Below, piece after piece: positions 1-9,686 of a DNA stretch of 64,000 nucleotides. The stretch spans positions 151,905 through 215,904 of the forward strand of contig MU130036.1 of the NCBI GenBank assembly GCA_015039465.1, in the 5' to 3' direction. The stretch's first letter is position 1. Each line of letters opens with the position of its first letter. The position numbers and the translations under genes were made by a program. The notes under the pieces were generated by a model. That model had not been told where the DNA came from. It ran no database searches and worked only from the letters and a program-made list of their open reading frames with translations. The stretch is from Phlegmacium glaucopus (Eukaryota; Basidiomycota; Agaricomycetes; Agaricales; Cortinariaceae).

Positions 1-587
1 TCGTTGAAGACTTGAGTCGCAGCTTCATACTCCTTATCGCTCGTTGTACCCGCATCTTCATGCTTCGTCAAAGTATCCTGAACATCTTTTGGTAATCCGG
101 ACCTCAACCTATTCTGCTCTGCAACCCATAGGGGCATAGAAGGTGGGCTCGACATGATCGCTAGACGGTTCAAGCCAGAAGGTGTTCGTATGGCATGATT
201 GGCAGCTAACATCCCTCCCCACGAATGGCCAAGAAGATCATAATCGTCTTGTATCTTAAAATGGGAGAGGAGATTGTCGAGTTCATCGAGAAAGAGTTGG
301 ACTGTCCAGAAAGATCCGTCTCCCATCTTCTCAGGAAGGTGAGTTGAACGACCAGAACCGAGTTGGTCGTAGAGAATGACAGGAATGCCATGGGCGGATG
401 TAATGTTGGCGAAGACGAATAGATAATCTGAGCTAGCTCCTGGCCCGCCGTGGAGTGCGATTAGAGGGCGTTTCCCAGAGTGTAAGTCGCCTATGAGCCT
501 GTACCAAGTTTTACAAGGTTTTCCGGCTGATGGGACATGAAATTCGATTTCGCCTTCGACAACGTTGGGGGTTGGTGTGGTCGCCAT
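1..587 (-). CDS. Proline iminopeptidase-like alpha/beta hydrolase (3' end outside window)
   Basis: Reading leftwards from the ATG at 587 gives 195 uninterrupted codons running off the window edge. Residues 46-50 are HGGPG, the oxyanion-site motif of the proline iminopeptidase / proline-specific peptidase branch of alpha/beta hydrolases. Residues 74-81 are DQLGSGRS and residues 120-125 are GHSWGG, the nucleophile elbow with Ser122. Family members are about 300 residues, so the acid and histidine of the triad would lie outside the window. Known members release N-terminal proline or hydrolyse amino-acid amides, and are probably cytosolic here because no signal peptide is visible. The start is chosen because the ATG opens directly into the conserved N-terminus. 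No intron is needed in the visible part. Confidence 0.88.
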   Translation of the reverse strand, partial: MATTPTPNVVEGEIEFHVPSAGKPCKTWYRLIGDLHSGKRPLIALHGGPGASSDYLFVFANITSAHGIPVILYDQLGSGRSTHLPEKMGDGSFWTVQLFLDELDNLLSHFKIQDDYDLLGHSWGGMLAANHAIRTPSGLNRLAIMSSPPSMPLWVAEQNRLRSGLPKDVQDTLTKHEDAGTTSDKEYEAATQVFN

Positions 588-956
588 TTGTGAGATGTGA
601 GCCTGGGGGATGTAAGGGCATATCTAGACCATTTGAATCGCACGAGTATAAATGGGAACCCGGTCCCATTGGTACCGACAAAATGATTGATTCCCTGAGC
701 CCCTGTGAATGTTTTGCCAAACGAGCTTATTCTGGTCATAGCAAGCTAAAAATACAACACTCGTTCAGCTCCTCAAGCAGCGACAATCGCCCAACGACCC
801 CTGCTGAATGAAGTGATGATGCGCTGAACTTGTTTGTTGATGTTTTTATTAACCTGTTTTCGAATATTATCATCATCCTTGACGTCATTTTGACATGGAG
901 CACCGACATACAGTTTAAATATCGACGCACCTCATTTATTTCTCTTCCTGACCCCC
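588..956. other. Divergent intergenic region
   Basis: This stretch separates the peptidase (-) from the next gene (+), so both promoters should lie here. ORFs on both strands are short, overlap each other and show no coding bias. No clear TATA box was seen. Confidence 0.4.
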
Positions 957-2431
957 ATGTCCTCGATTGTAATCCCAAAACCTGTCCGCGAACCATCTTC
1001 CGAATGGTCTTCTTCGACCCCCAATGCGCCCGAACCTCAGGCTGTCTCATCCCCTAAGGATCAAATAGCTTCAAACCCCACCACACCCGGACTCCATGTT
1101 CCAGGTGCTTTTCCCGGGAACATCCCTAAATCCGGTGACGACATTCAGCAAGATACGGAGTACGTTAAACATGTAGCCATAAGCGCGTTCCAAACCGCCA
1201 AAGGGTATGCACCGACGGGTGTGGAAGATATCAAACGCTTAATACAGAATGCTGGGGATACCGTTGGAGGATATCTAGCAGAAAGCGTCGCTGCCTACTT
1301 CCGTTAGTCACTGCCTTTTTCTATCAATAAAGTACTCATATCTTTCCGTATTGTCATAATACTAGCACATCATACCCCAGCCGATACTTCACTTCCTTCT
1401 GACCCCGATCCACTGAACGTGCGCCCAGCTTCGTTGGGCGATGTAGGCACGCACCCTGGTCCGTCCGCTGTTACTTGTTCTGCTTGATAAAAGGTCTCAT
1501 TGTTGTTTTCATAGTAAACCATACCACAAATACCTCGCTTCCTTCTGAAGAAACTTCTCAAAACACGCATCCAAACTCATCTATCGGAGCAGGGGTTCTT
1601 CCTGGCCCTCCAGGTGAGTTTTGCATAGCGATGACACCTGATGAACGTATATCGCCACCAACTCCCGAATACACATCTCCACCCACGTCCCATGGCCCAA
1701 AATCGGATACTGTGCGTTCTGAAACCGGCATTGCGATCCTTCCGGAAGAGAGAAGACAACAAAATCTCCCTTCGCATGACGACGAACCCTCCTTTGCAAC
1801 TGAGAAGGGTAAGTCTGTTAGCACTGGTGGAGTCGGCGCTTTGCCTGGAGACAAGGAAGAGGTCAGCGTGGCACTTTTGCCTGAAGAGGGAAAATCTCTT
1901 GTTGGAACTGAAAGTGGTGCGAGCACAGATGTAAGTACTAGGTTGCTCCGTGGTACACCTTCAACCATTGTACAGGACCGGGACACTTCTCAGTACACGC
2001 TGCCTGTTACCGGTTCCTCCTCACTTGCTCCCATTCCTATCCGTAATTACGACAAAAATACCACCGGTAGCCCTCTTCACGCATCTCACCCAATCACACC
2101 CAACACTACAGCCAGAACGTATGCGCTTGCAAGTGATGATGTCAAATTCAAAGGAGTGCCTTTATCAGAGGGATCCCACAAAGAGGTAGACGTATCGCCC
2201 ACTGAAAAATCTATTGGGGAACGACGAAACTTGGAACAGGGACAGAGTGACGTAGCTACATCTGGATGTGGGGCGGCTGTGGGCCCTAGTTCACATGCTG
2301 GGCATGAGGGTGTACGGAGAAAAACAGGGTTTATGGATAAATTGAAAGGAGAGGTGAAGGTGATTTCTGGTAAACTTTTGCATAAGGAGAGTCAAGTGGA
2401 GGAAGGAAAAAGGATGATGGGGAAGGCTTAG
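957..2431 (+). CDS. Conserved basidiomycete protein with LPG...LPEE repeats, three exons
   Basis: The model joins 957-1302, 1366-1458 and 1515-2431 (451 aa). The introns are 63 and 56 bp, with donors GTTAGT and GTCCGT and acceptors CTAG and ATAG, and the phases agree. The N-terminus holds a GLHVPGAFPG motif followed by an amphipathic stretch. The middle is low-complexity with loose repeats of the type GALPG...VALLPEE (also GVLPG...IAMTPDE). The C-terminus is a basic helix, GFMDKLKGEVKVISGKL, ending EEGKRMMGKA. From memory this architecture recurs as one uncharacterised protein family in Agaricomycetes, which supports joining the three pieces. The function is unknown; there is no signal peptide or membrane segment. 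The duplicated TSLPS motif on either side of intron 2 suggests exon-level duplication. Confidence 0.72.
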
Positions 2432-3006
2432 TTCTGACATTTCAAATCTATGCGTCTTGTAATCAATTGTTTCCTGTGTACTACCTCATCTAATATGACG
2501 GATATCATGCATCATTCTGTATTCTTTGCTAATTCTTTCTGCCATTCAATTCTTGTACTGCGCACGAATTTCAAGGTTTGGTCATAGTTACTAACAGTTA
2601 CTACTGACAGGCGTTAAATAACATTGACAATCAATCTCGTACAACAACACACGGCGATCTTCAGACGTGGGAAACCTCTGGCAGTGGAAATCATTTGTAT
2701 TTTCTGGTTCCCCTTGTTCCTCTGTTGGAAGATGCGTCAACTCACTTTGTTCTTCGACTGTTTCAACTGTTACCTCCTCGTATTCGAATATAGCTGTTGA
2801 TACGGCGATACCGTGCTGTCAGAAACAATGGCAGCATCCCAGGTACTGCTATGGCAGCGGGCGTCAAAAATAGTGGTATAAATTGTAGCTGCTTCTGTGC
2901 GACAAGCGAACACACCTGAGTTCTACATTAACCCGCTCTACATCTACTCAACGCGTACAGAAGATTATCTTTTGCTCACTCGGCTACCATCTGCTAGATT
3001 GCAGTC
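2432..3006. other. Intergenic, nothing recognised
   Basis: AT-rich 3' flank and 5' flank between two genes on the same strand. A 68-codon frame at 2667-2873 has no supporting features. Confidence 0.4.
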
Positions 3007-4371
3007 ATGTCTTGCTTCACCGAAGCGTTCCACAAAATGACTAGGAAAACACCTATCATCAGTAATCCAAGGGACTCCATCATCGGTAATCCAAGGGACC
3101 CCATCATCAGTAATCCAAGGGACCCTGCACACGTCGTCGTAGATTCCAAGACAGGCATACACAGACTCCAGAGCCAATGCATCCAACCCCAAGTGGGCAT
3201 GTTCAGCGTCCTGACCCTTGGCGATCATCTTGACCTAGTGGTCCGTTATGTTAGGACGCTGCCCTATACTCTACCAGTATCTTCAGACGAGGATTTTCCC
3301 CAAGTCACATATGTCATGCCGAGACAGGATATGAAAGCTGGGGATTTCTTTACGCTCTTCGTTGAGAGGGAGCATTTTATGGTCGAGGTTATTCAAGTCC
3401 TCTTGAGATCTTCATCTCTTTCCAACTATGGTTCTGAGAAGGGTTCTTCTGAGAAAGGTTCGGTGGACTTGGACTCTTTATATATGGACGATGTGCCTAT
3501 TTCGTCTTACAAGCAGACCGACGAGGTTCATCATGATCACTCGAACGTGAATAAACACTCTGGGCCACTCGCTCCAAGCATTGGTCGTCGACAGGATATA
3601 GTGGACGCACCCATCTTACTTCCTCTTAAACCGATTTCTATGCCTGTCACGAAGCCCTTACCTGCTCAGCCTGATGATCGACGTGATGAAACTGTTTTTT
3701 GTACAAGAACGCCAATAGACGCTGGGAAAATCCGGAATCGTACCAGAGCCACTACTCCTTTAGGTCCTGCTACCCCTACTAGCAACCATCCAGATCGTGT
3801 ACGGCGATACGCCCCCGTGGATGATCTAGACCCCGCTTCACACGACGAATTTGGTGACCATCCCTCGGACCCTACCAATCCAACCACTGCTGGCATACAT
3901 GATGTCTTCTCATATCTCAATATCAATATTAATCTCCACTCCACCTCTGTTTCACCCTTAACAAACGTACAAGTCCTTCATCGACCAGAAAGCCCCCCAC
4001 CGCCAACGCACAATGATGATGACTCCAGCACGGTTTTGGATACTACTACATCCGGTCGCAGGGCGACGACTAGAGAAAAAGTCAAAGTTCCGAAAAGGCC
4101 TACTACTACCGCTGAACGCAATAATAATAAGCAACAATTTCTTCAAGTTCCAAAAAGGAGCAGTCGTATCAGTCAGGTGCCAACCCTGGTGCCACCATCG
4201 GTTGTTGGAGAAGCGGAACGTACTACTCGGGAGGAACGCGTCAAGAAACCCAGGTCCTCTGTTTCTCGGGCGTCTTCTCAAAGGGGCTCGTTAGCTCATC
4301 GAGAGTCGGATACCCAAAAAGCGGTGGGATTGGATGAATATTATGTGATCTATAGACGCAAGCAGATCTGA
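3007..4371 (+). CDS. Hypothetical protein with N-terminal 21-bp tandem repeat
   Basis: A single open frame of 454 codons starts at the ATG at 3007. Near the start, about 3055-3125 is three copies of a 21-bp unit encoding variations of IISNPRDP. Residues about 40-140 look globular (hydrophobic alternation around GDHLDLVVRYVRTL and FTLFVEREHFMVEVIQVLL). The remainder is rich in Pro, Ser, Thr and Arg and ends in a basic tail (KKPRSSVSRASSQRG). I do not recognise the family. The length of the frame and the residue composition favour a real gene. The C-terminal disorder and repeats are typical of poorly conserved fungal proteins. Introns cannot be excluded. Confidence 0.55.
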   Translation: MSCFTEAFHKMTRKTPIISNPRDSIIGNPRDPIISNPRDPAHVVVDSKTGIHRLQSQCIQPQVGMFSVLTLGDHLDLVVRYVRTLPYTLPVSSDEDFPQVTYVMPRQDMKAGDFFTLFVEREHFMVEVIQVLLRSSSLSNYGSEKGSSEKGSVDLDSLYMDDVPISSYKQTDEVHHDHSNVNKHSGPLAPSIGRRQDIVDAPILLPLKPISMPVTKPLPAQPDDRRDETVFCTRTPIDAGKIRNRTRATTPLGPATPTSNHPDRVRRYAPVDDLDPASHDEFGDHPSDPTNPTTAGIHDVFSYLNININLHSTSVSPLTNVQVLHRPESPPPPTHNDDDSSTVLDTTTSGRRATTREKVKVPKRPTTTAERNNNKQQFLQVPKRSSRISQVPTLVPPSVVGEAERTTREERVKKPRSSVSRASSQRGSLAHRESDTQKAVGLDEYYVIYRRKQI

Positions 4372-4658
4372 TTTGGGTTGAATGTCGTGATCATAATCCT
4401 TCGTGAGCGTGAATTACATGCTTGAAGTTGAATATTATTTAATGGTGTTGATATACAATGACTGTCGCGTACCGATTTTATTTTCTCTCTTTGAAATCTT
4501 GTTTCTGGGTACTATATATGACTCATGACCGTAATTCTGCTCCTGTGCTCAGTTTAACGATTGATGTGAAATGATTATACCTATGTGTTTGAGAGGTAAA
4601 GCGCCTCTCCTCGACAAACATCCACTCACCAAATAATAATATATAAGAAAAATAAAAT
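4372..4658. other. 3' flank, nothing recognised
   Basis: AT-rich spacer between the hypothetical gene and the U6 terminator. Confidence 0.4.
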
Positions 4659-4723
4659 AAAATAAATATTGAGATCCGTAGATCTACCACTCCGGGAAAG
4701 CGTGTCATCCTTGTGCAGGGGCC

Positions 4724-4754
<31 letters not shown>

Positions 4755-4778
4755 TTCGTATGTCACCCCGAAGGGGAC
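4659..4778 (-). ncRNA. U6: U6 spliceosomal snRNA
   Basis: On the minus strand the sequence carries the U6 core almost unchanged: GGAACGATACAGAGAAGATT, the ACAGAGA box, then AGCATGGCCCCTGCACAAGG and GATGACACGC. The 5' end is a short stem-loop (GTCCCCTTCGGGG...GAC), as in fungal U6. The 3' side ends at a T-rich run; the first TTTT on the RNA strand (4659-4662) is the likely RNA polymerase III terminator. U6 pairs with U4 and then with U2 and the 5' splice site, and forms the catalytic core. The mature 3' end is approximate. Unlike the S. pombe gene, no intron interrupts the core. The overlapping plus-strand frame is spurious. Confidence 0.93.
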
Positions 4779-5954
4779 ATATAACGGTGTTCGGAGAATG
4801 ACCCCGAAACAAGGATGCTGTATTTTGTTCAGTCAACGGGGTGAGCACGTGATTCAGACATGTTCGACACCAGATGGACTACAGAAAAGATATGACTTGT
4901 CGACGGAGAATTTTTGTCAATGTATGTGTTGCTAATGAGGTTCAAATTTTAGTCTATAGACCTACCTAGTCTCTCTTGATGACAGACCTTGTGAACAACG
5001 TTGTTGTCCTCGTCAACGTTCAACTAAGTACTATCCGCATGACTGGCTCCGAGAGGCTTTTTCTACTAGCCTTTCGGGATCATGGTTGGCTAAAAGCAAG
5101 TAAGTATCATTGACCTTCAATCTCAGATGCTCAGTGCAAATTTTCATCGAACAGCATGCAAAGCGGGTGTCGGCGGTGTACTTGGTCAAAGATTCATTGA
5201 TCGCGCATATTCTGGGTAAAAATGGCAATAACCCTAGCCATGCCAAAATGCATCTGATGATGCGCTGACTGCGAGAGAAATTCGGCCATTTTTAGACGGC
5301 GTCCTTAGAAACAAGGCTTAATTAAGGTTTTATTTAAGTGTTAAAGGTTTTTTAAAAGGAATTGGGGGTTAATAACCCCACATTACACCTCAGATACCTC
5401 ATTTCTGATGCAATGTTATTGAACTTTAAGCAACGTCGTTCCCAAGTGTAAGTTATAGAACTTAGTACTACTTCGTGCCTTTAACCTTCAAGATAGAAAA
5501 TAATTTGTGTATTGCTCTTGGCTTGCAACCAAACTTACGAAAGGTATTGTATTACTGCGGAGTCGTCGAAACGACAAGTGAGTTCTTGGTAATCCGGTCG
5601 TCGGTAACGCCATGGTGGCGTCCTTCGAAGCGGTGGGTCTAAGATAGTGTCAGATATCGGTACACGGTCCTTTACCTACCTGCCTCAAACGTAATCAATA
5701 GACTGGCCTTCTGTATAGGACCTCTGCAAATTCAAGTTCGATGACGTAAAGTTTGGTGGACCCACTCTTGCTTTTCTTTTCCAACGCTTTTCCGAACTTC
5801 TTCATCATCGTTTGCAACCTGTCCATCTTATTTTGTAATTGGAGAAGAATTGAGCCATTTATTTCATTTCGTAGCTCGCTTTGAGTTGTTAAGCGTCTTT
5901 TTATGACGATCGATGCTTGAAAATGAACTTGGAAGCAACAAACAAAGCGTGTTA
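4779..5954. other. Intergenic, nothing recognised
   Basis: No convincing coding frame. It includes the U6 upstream region, where no unambiguous TATA box at the usual distance was found, and a short inverted sequence around 5365-5385 (GGGGGTTAATAACCCC). Confidence 0.4.
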
Positions 5955-6664
5955 GGTCATGTGCTTGCTGCGGGCCGTGCCACGGTGGCGAAAATGCTCA
6001 TTCCTTTTCACGTACTCAAACTGGGTGATACTCCGAGATCTGAAGACAGTTAACCTGGAATTATGAAAAGTTTTGAAAGCCGTTATCCGGTTATCGTGGG
6101 GACGAGCTAAGTTCTGTATCTATGGAGCTCCACTGGCAAACGCACATCTTCATGCTCAATATGTTCGTGACGGGGGGCGCTCAAATGCTTAGTGCAACAC
6201 TCTTCGAGCTCCTGTTACGGTGGGCATGGATGCATCATCTTTGCAGAGTAATCGAATTCTCTCCAATCTCTGTTTGTCTTTTGCGTCCACAGTTGGTTGA
6301 CACCAAGTTGACGGTTTCTCAAGTGATATTTCCGAAGACCCTGCGTCAATAGTCCTTGTGCATTTCCGCAGTTCATTATGACATTATGGTGTTCATCACC
6401 CAAAGCATGGATTTACAACGGTGTCCGCTACTTTCTCTCTAGTCATTGGCAGTGTTTTCAATTGACGCTCGCTCTCGATTGATATTACCTCACCCAAGCT
6501 GTGTTTTTTCGTTACGTTTTATTCAATGGTCTCTGCAATCTGACAGCGTGAAACGGTGAGCGATGCCGTCTCCACATGCAACCTCTTCGTGACGAGATAC
6601 GCACATTCCAGCCATTCTTTTAGTTCGCCTGATTATTAATCATCTCGTACAAGGCCTTTGGAAG

Positions 6665-6672
6665 TATATAAA
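6665..6672 (+). promoter_or_regulatory. TATA box of hydrophobin copy 1
   Basis: TATATAAA lies 80 bp upstream of the hydrophobin ATG. The same sequence stands at the same distance in the copies at 29749 and 56104, so it is the likely core promoter element. Confidence 0.7.
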
Positions 6673-6744
6673 ATCGCTATGTCTGCCCACCGTCTTCATT
6701 CAAACAGTTCCCAGTGTTCAGCATTACAGAAAAAGCAAAACAAC

Positions 6745-7264
6745 ATGCAATTCAAAGTTATCTCTACTCTCACTTTCGTCACTCTTGTGGCTGCTGCCAT
6801 CGCCCCTCCTTTCCCTGGGAACCCTCTTCCTACTATCGGTGCTAGCAAATGCAAGTCTGGAGAACTCCACTGCTGTGAGTTGTATTTCCACCAGACCGCT
6901 TTAGTGCTATGATGAACACGAATCATTATAGGCAAGACCTCTGAGTCGCCCACTGCTGCTTCTGGCGCCCTCGGTCCCTTGGGCATCCCTCCGAGCACTA
7001 TTTCTGGTCTTGTTGGTGTCGATTGCACCCCGATCACTGTCACAGGCGGAGGCAAGCCGTCTTGGTAAGTTCTTTAGATTCATTGACCTGACGGGTTTGG
7101 ATTTATACAATTTTTTTGCCAGCCCCACCAAACCTCTCTGCTGCACAGACAACTCGCATAGTAAGTGGTTTGCCTGAGCATATTTTCTATCTTCTAACTA
7201 TCTTTTTTCCCAACGTTAAGACGGTGTTTCCCTGGGTTGCAACCCAGTCAACCTCGACGCTTAG
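6745..7264 (+). CDS. Class I hydrophobin, intact copy (4 exons)
   Basis: The model joins 6745-6874, 6932-7064, 7123-7160 and 7221-7264 (114 aa). The introns of 57, 58 and 60 bp have GTGAGT, GTAAGT and GTAAGT donors and AG acceptors. Residues 1-20 are a secretion signal (MQFKVISTLTFVTLVAAAIA). The eight hydrophobin cysteines are at 36, 43-44, 75, 88, 94-95 and 107, in the C-CC-C-C-CC-C pattern. Class I hydrophobins are secreted amphipathic proteins that assemble into rodlet films on aerial hyphae and fruit-body surfaces. The gene lies in the duplicated block with a conserved TATA box, so it is probably expressed. It differs from the copy at 56187 at about fifteen residues, including A18D, K37D, H42Q and K45N. 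Confidence 0.93.
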
Positions 7265-8450
7265 CTTGTAAAATTTGAATATTAGCTGAGGGTGACCCCT
7301 GCGCATTAGTTAATACCTTGATAGACTTGAACTTTCGAATTGTTATTAGACATAGAACCTCTGTTGCTTCCTGCATACTTGGCGGCCTACTCCCAACCAA
7401 CATCTACACTATTTCAGGGCGATTATGTGAGGTTTTGAACAAATTTTCATGCGAAAGACTTCTTTTATCCACGTCCTCTCCGAGATCAACCTTCAGCCAG
7501 AGGACCATTTGCCACTGAGACGATCGGATGTTTAATTGCTTCGGGATATGCTACTTATTGGTGCATGCCAGGAACAATACGAGATCAATCTACATACTAA
7601 TTAATCTGGGAGCGGAGCGACTGGTTGGAACCGAGGATGGTCTAATTCGTGTCTGTGTAAGTATTAGTGTGATCATCCAATAAGATGCTCCGGAATCATG
7701 ACAGGGGACAGGTCCCCTTGTTGGTGTGGAAGGCTTTCGTGGGCAGTGCGATTTGCACGAAAATTGGTACTTTTGGACCAGGCCGTTGGCGATCCAAAGG
7801 CGTTCAGTGTTTCAAATCCGGAGTTGGGTAAGTCTTGGGAATGTGGACAACCCGATTTCTTGGCAACTTCCATCGATAATCATTCAGACACCCTTCCAGA
7901 CCGTGGCACCTCAGGTCTTGAACCAGGCTGATGCTGGGCATCACCCGAGCGTTTTAAACTACTTGGCACTATGGTGTTCTGGGACTCCCAGAATACCACA
8001 TTTACAAGTAGTTTAAAACGCAAAGCCGCAATCGATGAAAAATCCTCTTGTCTCAATCTGAAGAAATCCCGGGCGCTGCTCATCACCCAAAGCACTATTT
8101 ATCATATTTCCTCAAGCTCCAAGCCAGGGCGCGTCCGATATATGCACCTGCACCCTCCTCATTGACGTCTCACCGCTTTCTCATAGCCTCAGCTGACCAT
8201 TCATCGGCCTATAGGCGCTTTTAATGAAGCAAGCTGCGCTTCTATTCCAGGCTTCCATCCAGAAGGTTTTCATAAAAATAAAAATATGGAATACAACAAC
8301 ACTGTACAACATTGTATTGCAAATTTTTTATATTTTTGTCAACTAGCACGATCCCATATCCACATCATGAACAACGATAATACCCACCTCACACCTGAAT
8401 ATTGTAGTCCGTGAAGATGTGCCAAGTACTCGGAGAGCCAGTCGTGGTTG
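7265..8450. other. Hydrophobin downstream block
   Basis: Duplicated at 30358-31557. It contains a 71-bp hairpin (listed separately). Frames such as 7698-7931 and 7726-8016 overlap one another and are not supported as genes. Confidence 0.45.
7950..8020. repeat. 71-bp inverted repeat (hairpin)
   Basis: The outer arms CGTTTTAAACTACTTG and CAAGTAGTTTAAAACG are perfect 16-bp complements. Inside them GGTGTTCTGGGA and TCCCAGAATACC extend the pairing with one mismatch. The same hairpin is at 31058-31128. It resembles a tiny foldback element or a structured RNA. Confidence 0.75.
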
Positions 8451-8454
8451 GCTT

Positions 8455-8780
8455 GGGAGTCATTCGGGGATTGATTTTGTAGAATCGGGACTCGGAGCAC
8501 TAGTCATCAGAGATAAGAGGAATCGTGCTACAGGTCTTAGGGTACAGGCCAGGTGATGCGGCAAGGGTTCATCGCGCTGTACTGTCATTACATAATATTG
8601 ATGATAAGCATGGACAATGAGTTCCCAGAAAGGCAATATCACCCCAAGTCGCGACTGGCCGCTCGCGCCAGCTGCAACGAAGGCAATATCTATCTCCTGG
8701 TAGGGACGCGCGCGTGATCATAAGAAAGGTGTATTGTTGTTCAATTTGAAGGTCCAAGTCGTCTCCTCAGCCTTCCTGTT
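8455..8780. repeat. Interspersed repeat R, copy 1
   Basis: The block from the GATTTTGTAGAATCGGGACT motif to the GTGTTTGACAGT motif recurs at about 14335, 31558, 37190, 43390 and 49505. Its core contains CATTACATAATATTGATGAT. It encodes no recognisable protein; the class of element is unknown. Confidence 0.7.
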
Positions 8781-8799
8781 TCCATAATACAGGTGTTTG

Positions 8800-8974
8800 A
8801 CAGTACTCACATCCCAACTTGTATAGAAAGTTGAGGTGTGTAAATAAAAGAAAACCGTAACAAAAGGAAATGATTATGTAACTTTTATCATAACGCGATG
8901 AAGGAGTGTGATAAAAGATAATAGATAAAGGAACTCGAAATAAACAAAGGGGTTGCAGCTCGTATAATCCAACA
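8800..8974 (-). mobile_element. Copia-type LTR relic
   Basis: On the minus strand this begins TGTTGGATTATACGAG and matches the 3' LTR at 58211-58541 in order and sequence (the CTTTTATTTACAC and CAACTTTCTATACAAGTTG region). No internal domain flanks it, so it is a truncated or solo LTR. Copies are at 31909-32077 and 49824-50020. Confidence 0.6.
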
Positions 8975-9139
8975 CATCTGAGTCATCTGGAGGACCTCAT
9001 TCGTTCAACCTTCACATGAAGACTTCTGGGGTCCAGAGGGATACTCAGATAGCACTGACAATTTCCAATCGAGCACATACACACATCACCCAAAAAGCGA
9101 AAGCGCAACGTGCAAAGCGTCGTTCTGCTCAGGATTCTG

Positions 9140-9440
9140 ATTGGGAAACTTTGTTCCCCATACCTCTGGTTTTCCAACGGCCCACCGGATTATATGGAAG
9201 GCAATGACTACGACAACATCATTTTTCCCGAGTTCGTTGGATCGATGATAGAAGCCTTTCGCACCGTAGGATGGAATTATGCCGGAACGCTGGCGCTGAC
9301 TGCTGGCCGTCAAGTGGTACTTTTTTCCACCGCAGAAATTTGAAGGACGTTCTGTATTCTTTGGCGAAAAAATTAGTATGTGGATTAAACACAATTTTTC
9401 CCTACAGCTCTATTTCCTTACCATAACATTTAGGGACCTG
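9140..9440 (+). pseudogene. Fragment of family X gene (exon 3 region)
   Basis: The frame at 9110-9343 contains SPYLWFSNGPPDYMEGNDY and MIEAFRTVGW...GTLALTAGRQVVLF, which align with exon 3 of the intact X gene at 44952-45221. The following sequence matches the X intron 3 and exon 4 junction (GGGACCTGGTTT). Exons 1-2 and most of exon 4 are absent, so this is a relic. A matching fragment is at 32340-32560. Confidence 0.65.
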
Positions 9441-9686
9441 GTTTCTTAGAAACCGTAGGATGGCAAATGCCTCACCATCGAACACCGGTCAGTCCAGTTA
9501 TTTACAGACTCAAACTACTATTCCATCCCAGGCCTTGACAAGTTACTATCTCCCCTTGGATTACCGATTATTGGCTCTGAAACTAACCACTTTGTTTTGA
9601 AAGGTTTTATCAAATTCAGTCGTCGTCGCCGTCGTCATTGCCTGCTTTTGGGCGGATTTGTCTACGGTCTACCCCAGATTGACATC

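Larger units (their letters stand above)
5955..9667. repeat. Segmental duplication block, near-identical to 29029-32767
   Basis: The whole block, from the hydrophobin upstream region through repeat R, the LTR relic and an X-gene fragment, recurs in the same order and orientation at 29029-32767 with only scattered substitutions and short indels. Its first ~1.3 kb also recurs at 20285-21363 and 55375-57150. The close similarity of the 5.95-kb and 29-kb copies indicates a recent duplication. Confidence 0.85.

Noticed and set aside
1558..1986. Minus-strand 142-codon ORF
   Set aside because: Shadow of exon 3 of the plus-strand gene at 957-2431, whose repeats and ending match a recurring family.
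2667..2873. 68-codon plus-strand ORF
   Set aside because: Short, no homologous feature, no splice partner; likely chance.
3040..3130. Possible CRISPR-like array
   Set aside because: The 21-bp units are directly adjacent without spacers, lie in an open frame, and the genome is eukaryotic.
4669..4935. Plus-strand 88-codon ORF
   Set aside because: It lies antisense to the U6 snRNA core, which fully explains the sequence conservation.
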